Origin: Synechocystis sp. PCC 7338
GTDB taxonomy: Bacteria; Cyanobacteriota; Cyanobacteriia; Cyanobacteriales; Microcystaceae
Assembly: GCF_018282115.1 (NCBI RefSeq)
Contig: NZ_CP054306.1
Span: 124,001-188,000 of the forward strand
DNA length: 64,000 nucleotides
Direction of reading: 5' to 3'
The position numbers and the translations under genes are program-made. The notes below the pieces were generated by a model. It ran no database searches, had not been told where the DNA came from, and saw only the letters and a list, made by a program, of their open reading frames with translations. Positions within the stretch are counted from its first letter, which is position 1; each line of letters begins with the position of its first letter. This document shows, in pieces, positions 8,888 through 18,148 of this stretch.

Positions 8888-9610
8888 GTGACTAAAATTC
8901 GCACTGTTTCTGAAGCCAAACGAAAATTTTTTACCCACTACAGCCGTCCCATTAGTTCCATCTACCGGCGTTTTGTCGAAGAGCTGCTGGTGGAAATGCA
9001 TTTGCTCAGTGTGAACATTGACTTTACCTACGACCCCATTTTTGCCCTAGGCATCGTCACTTCCTTCGACAGTTTTATGCAGGGTTATCAACCTGCGGCA
9101 GAATTGCCTGCTATTTTTAGTGCCCTCTGCCATGGGGTAGATCAAAATCCCGACCAGATACGCCAGGATGCCCAAAATGTGGCCGCCAGTGCTCACCACA
9201 TCGGACTAGACGCTTGGGTAACCGCCGCTTCCAGTGACCAGACCTCCGGGGATAACCTGCTACTCAACACCCTCACTGCGATCCACCAGCGTCATAAATT
9301 TAAATACAGCCGTCTGTTTGCCATCGGGCTTTACACTTTGTTGGCTGACCAAGACCCAGAGGTGAAAGACAATGATGAAAAACGTCAGGACTACCTCACC
9401 AAATTGTCGGAACTGTTGGATTTGTCCCTCGATAAAGTGGTCAAGGATTTAGACCTTTACCGTAGCAACCTGGAAAAAGTTGACCAACTGCTCAAGGTGT
9501 TGGAAGATGCGGCCGAAGCGGAACGGAAGAAAAAAGAAAAACAAGCCGCTGCTACGATTCCTGCGATCGAGGATGCCCCGGTGACTACAGCCGAGAGTCC
9601 CGAAAGCTAG
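8888..9610 (+). CDS. thf1: Thf1/Psb29, photosystem II and thylakoid biogenesis factor
   Basis: The 240-residue protein is entirely helical and matches the Thf1 (Psb29) family: TVSEAKRKFFTHYSRPISSI at the N-terminus, the YDPIFALGIVTSFD segment, and a lysine/alanine-rich disordered tail after residue 210. Thf1 interacts with FtsH proteases and affects photosystem II repair and thylakoid formation. Translation starts at a GTG (8888). It is the first gene of a + strand pair with nadK, separated by 32 bases. Equivalent of sll1414 in PCC 6803. Confidence 0.95.
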   Translation: MTKIRTVSEAKRKFFTHYSRPISSIYRRFVEELLVEMHLLSVNIDFTYDPIFALGIVTSFDSFMQGYQPAAELPAIFSALCHGVDQNPDQIRQDAQNVAASAHHIGLDAWVTAASSDQTSGDNLLLNTLTAIHQRHKFKYSRLFAIGLYTLLADQDPEVKDNDEKRQDYLTKLSELLDLSLDKVVKDLDLYRSNLEKVDQLLKVLEDAAEAERKKKEKQAAATIPAIEDAPVTTAESPES

Positions 9611-9642
9611 TCCAATCTATAGCCCCACTGTGAGGCCCCATT

Positions 9643-10566
9643 GTGGAACTGAAACAGGTGATCATTGCCCATAAAGCTGGGCACAATGAAAGCAAAACCT
9701 ATGCCGAACGCTGTGCTAGGGAATTGGAGGCTAGGGGCTGTAAGGTGCTGATGGGCCCCAGTGGCATCAAAGATAATCCCTATCCGGTGTTTTTGGCCTC
9801 CGCCACAGAAAAAATCGATTTAGCTCTAGTTTTAGGAGGGGATGGCACCACCCTAGCGGCGGCCAGGCATTTATCTCCCGAAGGCATTCCCATTTTGTCC
9901 GTTAACGTGGGGGGACACCTGGGTTTTTTGACGGAACCCTTTGATTTGTTCCAAGATACCCAAACCGTGTGGGACCGCCTCAGCCAAGACCGTTACGCCG
10001 TTTCCCAACGGATGATGCTAGCGGCCAGTTTATTTGAAGGCGATCGCCGGGATCCCCAGATGGTGGGAGAAACCTACTACTGCTTGAACGAAATGTGTAT
10101 CAAACCGGCCAGTATTGACCGGATGCCCACAGCTATCATCGAAGTGGAGGTGGACGGGGAATTAATTGACCAATACCAATGCGACGGTCTATTGGTGGCC
10201 ACTCCCACAGGCTCCACTTGTTATACATCTTCTGCTAATGGGCCCATTTTGCACCCGGGTATGGATGCCATTGTGATTACCCCCATTTGCCCCCTCAGCT
10301 TGTCCAGTCGTCCCATTGTCATTCCCCCTGGCTCCTCGGTAAATATCTGGCCTCTGGGGGATTTTGAGTTAAATACAAAATTGTGGACCGATGGCTCCCT
10401 TGCTACGGGGATTTGGCCTGGGCAACGGGTGGGAGTGTGGATGGCCTACCAAGAGGCACAATTTATCCTACTGCGGGAAAGCTATTCCTTTTATAAAACT
10501 CTACGGGATAAGTTGCAGTGGGCTGGGGCTAGGTTTTTGTACGACGGCAACAACAAAGTCAATTGA
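9643..10566 (+). CDS. nadK: NAD kinase
   Basis: The 307-residue protein has the diagnostic GGDGTTLAAAR motif (Gly-Gly-Asp-Gly at about residues 65-68), the NVGGHLGFLTE motif, and the glycine/threonine-rich ATPTGSTCYTSSANGP motif of ATP-NAD kinases. It phosphorylates NAD to NADP in the cytosol. Cyanobacteria have two such kinases, and this one corresponds to sll1415. Translation starts at GTG (9643), 32 bases after thf1, which suggests joint transcription. Confidence 0.95.
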   Translation: MELKQVIIAHKAGHNESKTYAERCARELEARGCKVLMGPSGIKDNPYPVFLASATEKIDLALVLGGDGTTLAAARHLSPEGIPILSVNVGGHLGFLTEPFDLFQDTQTVWDRLSQDRYAVSQRMMLAASLFEGDRRDPQMVGETYYCLNEMCIKPASIDRMPTAIIEVEVDGELIDQYQCDGLLVATPTGSTCYTSSANGPILHPGMDAIVITPICPLSLSSRPIVIPPGSSVNIWPLGDFELNTKLWTDGSLATGIWPGQRVGVWMAYQEAQFILLRESYSFYKTLRDKLQWAGARFLYDGNNKVN

Positions 10567-10744
10567 GCCATTCTGTTTCAAACCCAAGATTAAGAGTACT
10601 CTCTAAACAGTTGAAATGGAGCTACAATCCCCTGGAAAAATATAAATAACTCAACTAAAAATAAGGCAATGCAAACAAGTAGGATACTTTTAATAAAAAA
10701 CTTACAAAAGCCCATATTGTCTTAATTTTATTTCAAGTAGCTAT

Positions 10745-10793
10745 AAACAAAAAAGCAACCGCCCAAGAACAGTTTTGTTTGGAATGCGGTTGC
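10745..10793 (-). terminator. Rho-independent terminator after sbtB
   Basis: On the minus strand the perfect eight-base arms GCAACCGC and GCGGTTGC (10786-10793 and 10755-10762) are extended inside by a CCAA/TTGG pairing and are followed by a run of six T (10749-10754 region). It lies 32 bases beyond the sbtB stop codon and has the geometry of an intrinsic terminator for the sbtA-sbtB transcript. Confidence 0.8.
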
Positions 10794-10824
10794 CGGAATA
10801 GAAACGAGCTTAGCTATCGTTAAT

Positions 10825-11169
<345 letters not shown>

Positions 11170-11242
11170 CTAGAAGTATGTAAGTTAATCTTTTTGGTCT
11201 GTTAGGTCAAGGGATTACTGACAGACCACAACCTGTTGAGGA

Positions 11243-12361
11243 TTAACCTGCACCAAGGGTCTGGGCAAGCCCAATGAAAAGTGGTATACACACGCCGATG
11301 GCAATGGGAGTACCGATAGCGGTGGAGGAACCAATATAGGCAGAGGGATTGGCAGACGGGATACCAGCTCGCAAGGTGGGGGGGCCGGAGATATCAGAAC
11401 TAGAGGCCGCGATGACTGCTAAAACTACCACACCACCTAGGCTGAATCCCGTAGCGTAGTGGGCAATCATGCCAAGACCAAAGGCAATAAACCCGTGCAC
11501 TATTGGGGCTATCAAGCTATAGACCACATACCATTGAGCTACTTTACGTAGTTCGCCAATTCTAGACCAAGCCTCCATCCCCATAATGAGCATCAGGATA
11601 GAAAGTAGGCCTCGAAAAAGAGGATCATAGAAGCCTTCATAGACACTTTCCGGCTTGGTAAATATGCCAAGGGCAAGGCCTAATAACATGGCTGATAGGG
11701 CGGGGCCTTGTAGGCTTTCTTCGATGATCGGCCAGATCTTAACCCGATTATCCTCCGGTTCCTGCTGGCTCAAATATTCCTGGCGGGTACGGGGGTAATC
11801 CGATTGATCGCCATAATCCCCTGCGGCAACGGGTTGCTTGCTTAAAGCCCCCTCGATGGCGTTGGCACGACGCTTTTGCTTATTGAGATAGATATTAGCC
11901 ACGACGATCGCCGTTACCAGGGCAGGAATATCCATAAAAGGATAGAGGGCACCGGCCCAAGCTTCGTAGGAAATTTTTGATTCTTCCAACGTAGTGAGGG
12001 CGGCGGCCATTGTAGAGCCACTGACTGCTCCAAACAGGCCACCGGTGGCAAGGGCATCCACGGTTTTGACGTTGGGCATTTTAGCCAGGGTAAAACGGGC
12101 GATGAATACAATAAGAACTCCTAATACTACAGAAAATGCCATGGGGAGAAGCATTTCCGTCAAGTTGGAGTTGCGAATTGCCATGCCCCCAGTCAGGCCA
12201 ATCTTGGTGAGCAGCATAAAGACGATGATTGTGGAAATCGCCTCTGGAATTATCAATTGGGTACCAAGGGCGGCAATAACCATCCCCCCAATCAAAAAGG
12301 CTAGGGTTGGGGACTGCAACTGCCCCACGAAGTCCGTCAAGAAATTGGACAAAAAATCCAT
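11243..12361 (-). CDS. sbtA: SbtA, sodium-dependent bicarbonate transporter
   Basis: The 372-residue plasma-membrane protein has about ten hydrophobic helices, arranged as two repeats joined by a charged cytoplasmic loop (GALSKQPVAAGDYGDQSDYP, about residues 167-187), and the characteristic GLFGAVSGSTMAAALTTLEE and VVLAVIAASSSDISGPPTLR segments that form the Na+/HCO3- site. It is a high-affinity, low-CO2-induced bicarbonate importer that feeds carboxysomes. Length is close to the 374 residues of the PCC 6803 protein. sbtB follows in the same transcript. Equivalent of slr1512. Confidence 0.97.
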   Translation of the reverse strand: MDFLSNFLTDFVGQLQSPTLAFLIGGMVIAALGTQLIIPEAISTIIVFMLLTKIGLTGGMAIRNSNLTEMLLPMAFSVVLGVLIVFIARFTLAKMPNVKTVDALATGGLFGAVSGSTMAAALTTLEESKISYEAWAGALYPFMDIPALVTAIVVANIYLNKQKRRANAIEGALSKQPVAAGDYGDQSDYPRTRQEYLSQQEPEDNRVKIWPIIEESLQGPALSAMLLGLALGIFTKPESVYEGFYDPLFRGLLSILMLIMGMEAWSRIGELRKVAQWYVVYSLIAPIVHGFIAFGLGMIAHYATGFSLGGVVVLAVIAASSSDISGPPTLRAGIPSANPSAYIGSSTAIGTPIAIGVCIPLFIGLAQTLGAG

Positions 12362-12481
12362 AATGTAAATTGTCTCCTTGGTTGAAATTTATGGGGATTG
12401 GGGTAGTAAAGCTTGCCCCCGAATCCTCGATAACTGGTTTGATACACCTGGGAGAGCAATGAATAATCCTCCCCCTGCTAA

Positions 12482-12554
12482 CATCGACACTTCGATGCGT
12501 TATGTGCTAAAAAACACGGCGGTTTCACAGTATTTTGCATAGACCAGAGTCTAT
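12482..12554 (-). promoter_or_regulatory. Inverted repeats upstream of sbtA (possible operator)
   Basis: Two perfect short dyads lie 120-195 bases upstream of the sbtA start. The first is CATCGA-CACT-TCGATG at 12482-12497. The second is ATAGAC-CAGA-GTCTAT at 12539-12554, flanked by GC on both sides. The sequence AGTCTATACT recurs near 12593. sbtA is known to be repressed by the LysR-type regulator NdhR (CcmR), but these dyads were not matched to a defined NdhR site, so the assignment is inference from position. The remainder of the 12362-12790 gap shows no gene. Confidence 0.35.
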
Positions 12555-12790
12555 TGCGGCAAAAGCATCTATGCCTCTAAATCTATAAACTAAAGTCTAT
12601 ACTCAAAGCCGCCCAATTTTGCGACTGTCCCCCTGGATCTGCTAAGTAATTTCCAATTTGAATGATAAGTTTTACTGTTATTTGGTGATCGTCGCTCTCC
12701 TGGGACTCCATGGTGAGTAATAATTTTGCTCGATGGCATTCTATCGGTTAGCCAATGTGACAAATTTTCCAACTATTTAAACTATTGGGT

Positions 12791-13033
12791 CTAGTCGACC
12801 TGTAAGGGGGGGGATCCCTGGACTGGAGGAGATTCCGGTGGTTGAGCATGGCGAGCAACATTGATCCAAACCATCGACAGTAGTAAACCAACACCACAAC
12901 CCAGTAAAAAGAGCCAAGCGTGGGAAGGCTCTAAGATAAATAGGAGGCGGCGACTTTTATCATACACATGAATTATCCAGCTAGCATTGTCATTTATCTT
13001 TGGTTGTGACTGTGTTGATTCAAACTTGTTCAT
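12791..13033 (-). CDS. Small single-pass membrane protein upstream of sbtA
   Basis: The ATG at 13033 opens an 80-residue product with a polar N-terminal half (MNKFESTQSQPKINDNASWI), one membrane helix (AWLFLLGCGVGLLLSMVWIN, about residues 39-58) and a short proline-rich tail. AGAG lies about eight bases before the ATG and supports this start over an upstream codon at 13069. The family is not recognised. It is on the same strand as sbtA but 430 bases upstream, so cotranscription is uncertain. Its position next to the bicarbonate transporter may be coincidental. Confidence 0.6.
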   Translation of the reverse strand: MNKFESTQSQPKINDNASWIIHVYDKSRRLLFILEPSHAWLFLLGCGVGLLLSMVWINVARHAQPPESPPVQGSPPLQVD

Positions 13034-13518
13034 GATTTTTACTCTATGGTGATTGTGGAATTTGCCCAAAGTCGATGAAATTTATCAAAGAAAAATTGCT
13101 AAAAACGTTTCTGTAAAAGGCATAGGAAAGTCTCAACATGGAATGACCAATCTGCTCTAGCCCCAAACTGCCCTTATACAATGAATAGAAATAAGACTAT
13201 TTTTGTGAGAAAAACCATACCTCTAAGTGTATGAAATATTTGGTTCCCAGGCAGTATTTTTGCTGCGAAACTGCCTCAAATTTGTCAAACTTTTTAATAA
13301 GTTAAATTTATATTTCCGACCCGCCGGGCTTGGGCAGGAAATAGGTTAGCTAGGGATGGCATATTCCTGCTTCCCACTCCGTAGTAGTTGCCATGGCGAG
13401 TTTTTGCCCTTTTTTTGCCCAGGGAATCATTTTGCCCCTAGTTTCTGGCCAACCATTGGAGGTTTAATGGGTAAGGAAAGGTATTTTTGCCTTCCGGCCC
13501 AGTTCTTCCCTTGCTCCC
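13034..13518. other. Intergenic region between small membrane gene and psbP-like gene
   Basis: No convincing gene is visible in these 485 bases. A TATACAAT sequence at 13175-13182 on the + strand could be a -10 element, but no matching -35 or transcript start is evident. The divergent promoters of the flanking genes probably lie here. Confidence 0.4.
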
Positions 13519-14085
13519 ATGTTGAAAAAGTCCCTATCCACTGCTGTAGTCCTGGTAATTTTACTACTGAGCTTTACCCTCACCGCCTGTGGAGGCGTGG
13601 GCATTGCCAGTTTGCAACGCTACAGTGACACCAAAGATGGTTATGAGTTTCTTTACCCTAATGGTTGGATTGGGGTGGACGTCAAGGGCGCTTCCCCTGG
13701 GGTGGATGTGGTGTTCCGGGATTTGATTGAGCGGGATGAAAATTTGAGTGTGATTATTAGTGAAATTCCCAACGATAAAACCTTGACGGATTTGGGCACA
13801 GCCACCGATGTGGGCTACCGCTTCATGAAAACGGTCAATGAGGCTGCCCAAGGCGATCGCCAGGCGGAATTAATTACGGCGGAAGAAAGGGATGAAGATG
13901 GTCAGGTTTATTACACTCTGGAGTACCGAGTATTGGTGGGGGACAATGTGGAGCGCCATGATCTGGCCAGTGTGACCACTAATCGGGGTAAGTTAATTAC
14001 GTTTGATTTATCTACGGCGGAGAACCGCTGGGATACGGTGAAAAATTTGTTTGACACGGTGGCCAGTTCCTTTCACGTGTACTAA
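13519..14085 (+). CDS. CyanoP-like PsbP-domain lipoprotein
   Basis: The 188-residue protein begins with a lipoprotein signal, a hydrophobic helix ending in LTAC with the modified cysteine at residue 24. The mature part fits the PsbP fold: YSDTKDGYEFLYPNGWIGVD near its start and a C-terminal NRWDTVKNLFDTVASSF segment. PsbP-like proteins of cyanobacteria are lumenal and take part in photosystem II assembly. It corresponds to sll1418 (psbP2, CyanoP). It lies convergent with fabH, seven bases apart. Confidence 0.9.
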   Translation: MLKKSLSTAVVLVILLLSFTLTACGGVGIASLQRYSDTKDGYEFLYPNGWIGVDVKGASPGVDVVFRDLIERDENLSVIISEIPNDKTLTDLGTATDVGYRFMKTVNEAAQGDRQAELITAEERDEDGQVYYTLEYRVLVGDNVERHDLASVTTNRGKLITFDLSTAENRWDTVKNLFDTVASSFHVY

Positions 14086-14092
14086 CTTGCCC

Positions 14093-15085
14093 CTACCACC
14101 GCACGACGCTGGCGGCCCAAGTTAAGCCGGCCCCAAAGCCGGCCAGGGCAATTAAGTCTCCCTCTTTAATTTTACCCTCCCGCACCGCTTGATCCAAAGC
14201 CAGAGGGATGGAAGCCGCCGAGGTGTTGCCATAATTGCCCACGTTACTGATCATCTTCTCCGAGGGGATACCCAGGCGATCGCCCACGGCGTCAATAATG
14301 CGTTGATTGGCTTGGTGGAGAATCACCCAGTCTAAGTCAGTGGTGGTTAATTCCGCTTTGAACAGTACTTTTTCGATGATTTCCGGTACTTTAGCCACGG
14401 CAAAACGGTACACTTCCCGCCCGTTCATGGTGATGGGTTGATAGGTTCCCTGGGCAACGGTTTTTCCGGCTGTTAAAGGTTGGGGTAATGCTTGGTAGGG
14501 CAAATTCAGACAGCCATTGCCAGTGCCATCGGTGTACATTTCAAAGGCGAGCAAATTGTCCTGGGCTTGCCGTTGCAACACCACTGCTCCGGCCCCATCA
14601 CCGAATAACACACAGGTGGTGCGGTCAGACCAATCGACCCAACGGGAAAGTACGTCCCCTCCCACTAGTAAAACCTGTTGGTAAACTCCGGTGCGCAAAA
14701 ATTGGGCCGCCACATTGAGCCCGACCACAAACCCAGAACAGGCCGCAGTGACGTCAAAGGCAAAGGCTCTAGTCGCCCCCAATCCCCCCTGAATTTGGGC
14801 CGCACTGCCAAATAAATCATCGGGGGTGGAAGTGGCCAGAATAATTAAATCCAAATCATCTGGTTGTAGCCTCGCCATGGCCAGGGCTTCTTGTCCCGCT
14901 CTGACCCCCAAACTGGCCAAATTTTCACTAGCTGAACAAATGTAGCGTTGGCGCATCCCCGTGCGGGACTGGATCCACTCGTCGGAAGTCTCAACAATGT
15001 TGCCCAGGTCTTGATTTGTCAAACTCTGGTCGGCGATCGCCGTGCCACTGCCAATAATTTTGAGGCCACTGCCAAGGGTATTCAA
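14093..15085 (-). CDS. fabH: 3-oxoacyl-ACP synthase III (FabH)
   Basis: The 330-residue condensing enzyme has the catalytic cysteine in TAACSGF (residue 117), histidine in WVILHQANQR and asparagine in NVGNYGNTSAAS. It starts fatty-acid synthesis by joining acetyl-CoA and malonyl-ACP. Translation starts at TTG (15085); no closer ATG exists and the N-terminus then matches remembered Slr1511. It lies 94 bases downstream of plsX on the same strand, the classical plsX-fabH arrangement of lipid synthesis operons. Confidence 0.96.
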   Translation of the reverse strand: MNTLGSGLKIIGSGTAIADQSLTNQDLGNIVETSDEWIQSRTGMRQRYICSASENLASLGVRAGQEALAMARLQPDDLDLIILATSTPDDLFGSAAQIQGGLGATRAFAFDVTAACSGFVVGLNVAAQFLRTGVYQQVLLVGGDVLSRWVDWSDRTTCVLFGDGAGAVVLQRQAQDNLLAFEMYTDGTGNGCLNLPYQALPQPLTAGKTVAQGTYQPITMNGREVYRFAVAKVPEIIEKVLFKAELTTTDLDWVILHQANQRIIDAVGDRLGIPSEKMISNVGNYGNTSAASIPLALDQAVREGKIKEGDLIALAGFGAGLTWAASVVRW

Positions 15086-15179
15086 AAGTCCTGACTCCCG
15101 CTGATGTCATGGTGAGCGATTACAGGCTTAAAGCATAGGACAAAGCTGGCCCCTGAGTCACTATGGCCAGAGGCAGTTT

Positions 15180-16226
15180 CTAGATATTTTGTAATTCTTC
15201 TGTTTTTTGCCGCTCCATCAACAGGGAAGTGGAACTGTTAATGCGGATAGAAACCTGATTATCGACGGCTTCCTTGGCCAGACGAATGGCATTAAAAATG
15301 GAGCCATTGCGGGAACTGCCATGGCTGATCAGGCAAATACCATCGACTCCAAACAGTAATGCCCCCCCATGTTCGGCGTGGTCCACCCGCTGTTTAATGC
15401 GTTTGAGGTTGGGGGCTAGCAATGCCGTGCCTAATTTTCCTCGCCACCCCTGGGGCAATTCTTCCTTTACAATGTTGAGCAAAATTTCTCCCACCGCTTC
15501 GGCAAACTTGAGCACAATGTTGCCTACAAAGCCGTCACAGACAATTACGTCAAAATTGCCTGAGAGCACGTCCCGCCCCTCCGCATTACCCACAAAGGGA
15601 ATTTCCGGATTACTTTTGAGCAGTTCATGGGTTTGTAAGGCAAGGGTGTTGCCTTTGGTGGGCTCTTCCCCAATGTTCAGCAGACCCACTTTCGGTTCCG
15701 ATACTCCCAGTACGTACTGACTGTACACCGTTCCCATCAGGGCAAATTGCTCTAAATATTTAGGGCGACAGTCCACATTGGCCCCCACGTCCAGCACAAT
15801 CACCGATTTGCCGGGAATCATGGTGGGAAAAACTGTGCCGATCGCCGGCCGGTCAATGCCTTTTAAGCGCCCCAACCGCAACAGGGCAGAGGCCATGGCC
15901 GCCCCGGAATGGCCAGCGGACACCACCGCATCGGCTTGTTTTTCCTTGACCAAATTCATGGCCACATTAATGGAGGCTTTGGGCTTACGGCGCACCACCA
16001 CCGCATCTTCTTCCATTTCCACCACTCCTTCCGCGTCAACAATGGTCAGGTTTAGTCCCTGATGGGGATGGCGGGTTAAGCAATCCTCAATGGCCTGGCG
16101 ATCACCCACCAGGAAAATATCGACGTCCAACTCCTGACTGGCCCGGATAGCACCGATAACAATCTCTTCGGGGGCATAGTCACCGCCCATTGCGTCTAAA
16201 GCAATTTTCGCCCGCGTTACAGCCAT
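15180..16226 (-). CDS. plsX: Phosphate acyltransferase (PlsX)
   Basis: The 348-residue protein begins KIALDAMGGDYAPEEIVIGA, the diagnostic N-terminus of PlsX, and contains the SAGHSGAAMASALLRLGRL and GNAEGRDVLSG segments of the family. It converts acyl-ACP to acyl phosphate, the acyl donor for glycerol-3-phosphate acyltransferase, and so links FabH-driven fatty-acid synthesis to membrane lipids. It is followed by fabH in the same orientation. Equivalent of slr1510. Confidence 0.96.
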   Translation of the reverse strand: MAVTRAKIALDAMGGDYAPEEIVIGAIRASQELDVDIFLVGDRQAIEDCLTRHPHQGLNLTIVDAEGVVEMEEDAVVVRRKPKASINVAMNLVKEKQADAVVSAGHSGAAMASALLRLGRLKGIDRPAIGTVFPTMIPGKSVIVLDVGANVDCRPKYLEQFALMGTVYSQYVLGVSEPKVGLLNIGEEPTKGNTLALQTHELLKSNPEIPFVGNAEGRDVLSGNFDVIVCDGFVGNIVLKFAEAVGEILLNIVKEELPQGWRGKLGTALLAPNLKRIKQRVDHAEHGGALLFGVDGICLISHGSSRNGSIFNAIRLAKEAVDNQVSIRINSSTSLLMERQKTEELQNI

Positions 16227-16306
16227 TGATCACAACCCATTGAATCTCAAAAATTGTAGCAGACCGCCCGGTTAAGCAGAACTTTTCCCCCATCTGTCTA
16301 GTTAAC

Positions 16307-16741
16307 TTAACTGATAACCTGGGCTTGTTTTTCTTTGAGGGTTCGGCGGACAAAATGAATCATCTTAATATCGTTTTCCTGGATGTGATGCCTAAGCCAA
16401 TCGGCCAGGAAGCTAGACAAATCAAAAAACACCGCCAACACACTTTCTGAGTGCCGCAAACGAAATTGTAGATCTACCACTTGTTTGGTTAATTTCTCAT
16501 GGATAGTGCGATGCTCAAACAAATGGGGGTAATCCAAACTCCGCATTAGCTCTTCTTCGCAGCGGAAATGAAACTCAGTGTATTCCAGCAAATCCGCCAG
16601 CAATAAACTCAGTTCTTCCTTAGCAATGGGTTTTTGCAAAGACTCGTCCAAGGTATTGATCAGAGCAAATAGGTGCTTATGCTGTAAATCAATTAATTCG
16701 TAACCACAGGCCAAATCTTCAGACCAAACGGCGATGCCCAT
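16307..16741 (-). CDS. Bacteriohemerythrin-like O2/di-iron protein
   Basis: The 144-residue single-domain protein has the hemerythrin ligand pattern: IDLQHKHLFALIN (first His), TEFHFRCEEELM (His and Glu), HRTIHEKL (two histidines) and WLRHHIQENDIKM (His and Asp). A four-helix bundle that binds a di-iron site and O2 is therefore expected. The ATG at 16741 is preceded by GAGGG eight bases upstream; the frame extends to 16795 but without family resemblance. It is inserted between ktrB and plsX. Possible roles are O2 sensing, storage or iron handling. Confidence 0.88.
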   Translation of the reverse strand: MGIAVWSEDLACGYELIDLQHKHLFALINTLDESLQKPIAKEELSLLLADLLEYTEFHFRCEEELMRSLDYPHLFEHRTIHEKLTKQVVDLQFRLRHSESVLAVFFDLSSFLADWLRHHIQENDIKMIHFVRRTLKEKQAQVIS

Positions 16742-16813
16742 GGCACTACCCTCGTTAGCTCTATACCTCCCATTGTAGTAGTAAAATTCCATCAATCTGC
16801 GGGATAAACTCCA

Positions 16814-18148
16814 TTAGCCCACCAGCAAATTTTCCTCCGGGTATTTGATCAAACTTGGTTTAGGATCCCCCACGATCGCCGCCATTAGAATGGTGATGCC
16901 CACCCTACCAATGAACATGGTGACAATCAATACCAGTTGGGACAGGGGTTTTAGCTCCGGAGTAATGCCCAGGGAAAGGCCCACCGTGGCAAAGGCGGAC
17001 ACCGCTTCAAATGTCAAGGACACCGTTTCCTGTTCCGACTCCAGAAAAATCAGCAAACTCACACTGGAAATCACCGTCACCATCGAACCAAACACCACGG
17101 CGATCGCCTTAAGAATTAACTGGGGCGGAATACAGCGGTCGTCAATAATTACCCTTTCCTGCCCCCGCAGAGCCGACCGGGTACAGTTGGCCAAAATGGC
17201 AAAAGTGGTGGTTTTAATTCCGCCGCCGGTGCCACTGGGACTAGCCCCAATGAACATCAACAACATCACCAGCACCAAGCTAGTGGAGCTCAGCTCATTC
17301 AAATCAATGGTGTTAAAGCCCGCCGTCCGGGTGGTCACCGACTGGAACCAGGCGATCAGCAAACGATCCTGGAGGGAAAACTGAGCTAAAGCCCGATTGC
17401 CCTGGGCTTCCAAAATCAGAATGCCAAAAAAGCCCAACAACAACAGAAAAATGGTCACCCGCACCACCACCCGGAGGTTGAGGGAAAAGGCAAACCGCCG
17501 CCGGGAATTTTTGACTTTGCGTACCACCCAAAAATAGGACTCGATAATTACCTGGTAACCAATGCCGCCAAAAATAATCAGAGCCGAAACCGCCAAGTTA
17601 AGGGGTAAGGAGCCCTGATAACCAATCAAACCGTCGGAAAACAAGCTAAAACCAGCATTATTAAAGGCGCTGATGCTGTGGAAAACCGCATACCAGAGGG
17701 CCCTGGGGGGAGGGTAGTCCTGGACGAAAACACCAAAAAGAATAATCGCCCCAGTAATTTCAAAAATTAACGTGGTGGCAATGACGGATTTAATTAAATT
17801 ATTGCTGCCCTGGGCAAAACGATGGTCGAAGGATTCTTGGATGGCAAACCGTTGTTGTAAGTCAAATTTGCGCCCAATCAGGATCATCAAAAATGTGGTC
17901 AGGGTCATATAGCCCAGCCCCCCCAACTGGGCCAGCAACATGACAGTCAATTCTCCCCAAAAGGAAAAGTATTTGCTCACATCCACCACACTGAGCCCCG
18001 TCACACAAACAGCGGAAGTGGAAGTAAACAAGGCTACCAAGGGGCTGCCCCATTCCCCGGCACTGGTGGCAAAGGGCATCAGCAACAGTAATGCCCCCCC
18101 GGCGATCGCCACAATGAAACCAAGGCAAATGGTACGGGAAATAGTCAT
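16814..18148 (-). CDS. ktrB: KtrB, Na+-dependent K+ uptake channel subunit
   Basis: The 444-residue membrane protein belongs to the SKT (TrkH/KtrB) superfamily of K+ translocators, with four M1-P-M2 repeats. The pore-loop signatures are seen as TSTSAVCVTGLSVVD, NAGFSLFSDG, TRTAGFNTIDL and ATVGLSLGITPE, each with the selectivity glycine. It works with cytosolic KtrA and, in Synechocystis, KtrE. The start codon overlaps the end of dgdA by four bases (ATGA), which implies translational coupling. It corresponds to slr1509 and serves osmotic and salt adaptation. Confidence 0.94.
   Translation of the reverse strand: MTISRTICLGFIVAIAGGALLLLMPFATSAGEWGSPLVALFTSTSAVCVTGLSVVDVSKYFSFWGELTVMLLAQLGGLGYMTLTTFLMILIGRKFDLQQRFAIQESFDHRFAQGSNNLIKSVIATTLIFEITGAIILFGVFVQDYPPPRALWYAVFHSISAFNNAGFSLFSDGLIGYQGSLPLNLAVSALIIFGGIGYQVIIESYFWVVRKVKNSRRRFAFSLNLRVVVRVTIFLLLLGFFGILILEAQGNRALAQFSLQDRLLIAWFQSVTTRTAGFNTIDLNELSSTSLVLVMLLMFIGASPSGTGGGIKTTTFAILANCTRSALRGQERVIIDDRCIPPQLILKAIAVVFGSMVTVISSVSLLIFLESEQETVSLTFEAVSAFATVGLSLGITPELKPLSQLVLIVTMFIGRVGITILMAAIVGDPKPSLIKYPEENLLVG

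Noticed and set aside
12590-12772. 60-codon minus-strand open frame in the sbtA upstream region
   Set aside because: No hydrophobic or conserved features, and it overlaps the likely regulatory dyads' surroundings.
13356-13628. 90-codon open frame upstream of the CyanoP-like gene
   Set aside because: It overlaps the lipoprotein gene in another frame and has cysteine/proline-rich noncoding composition.
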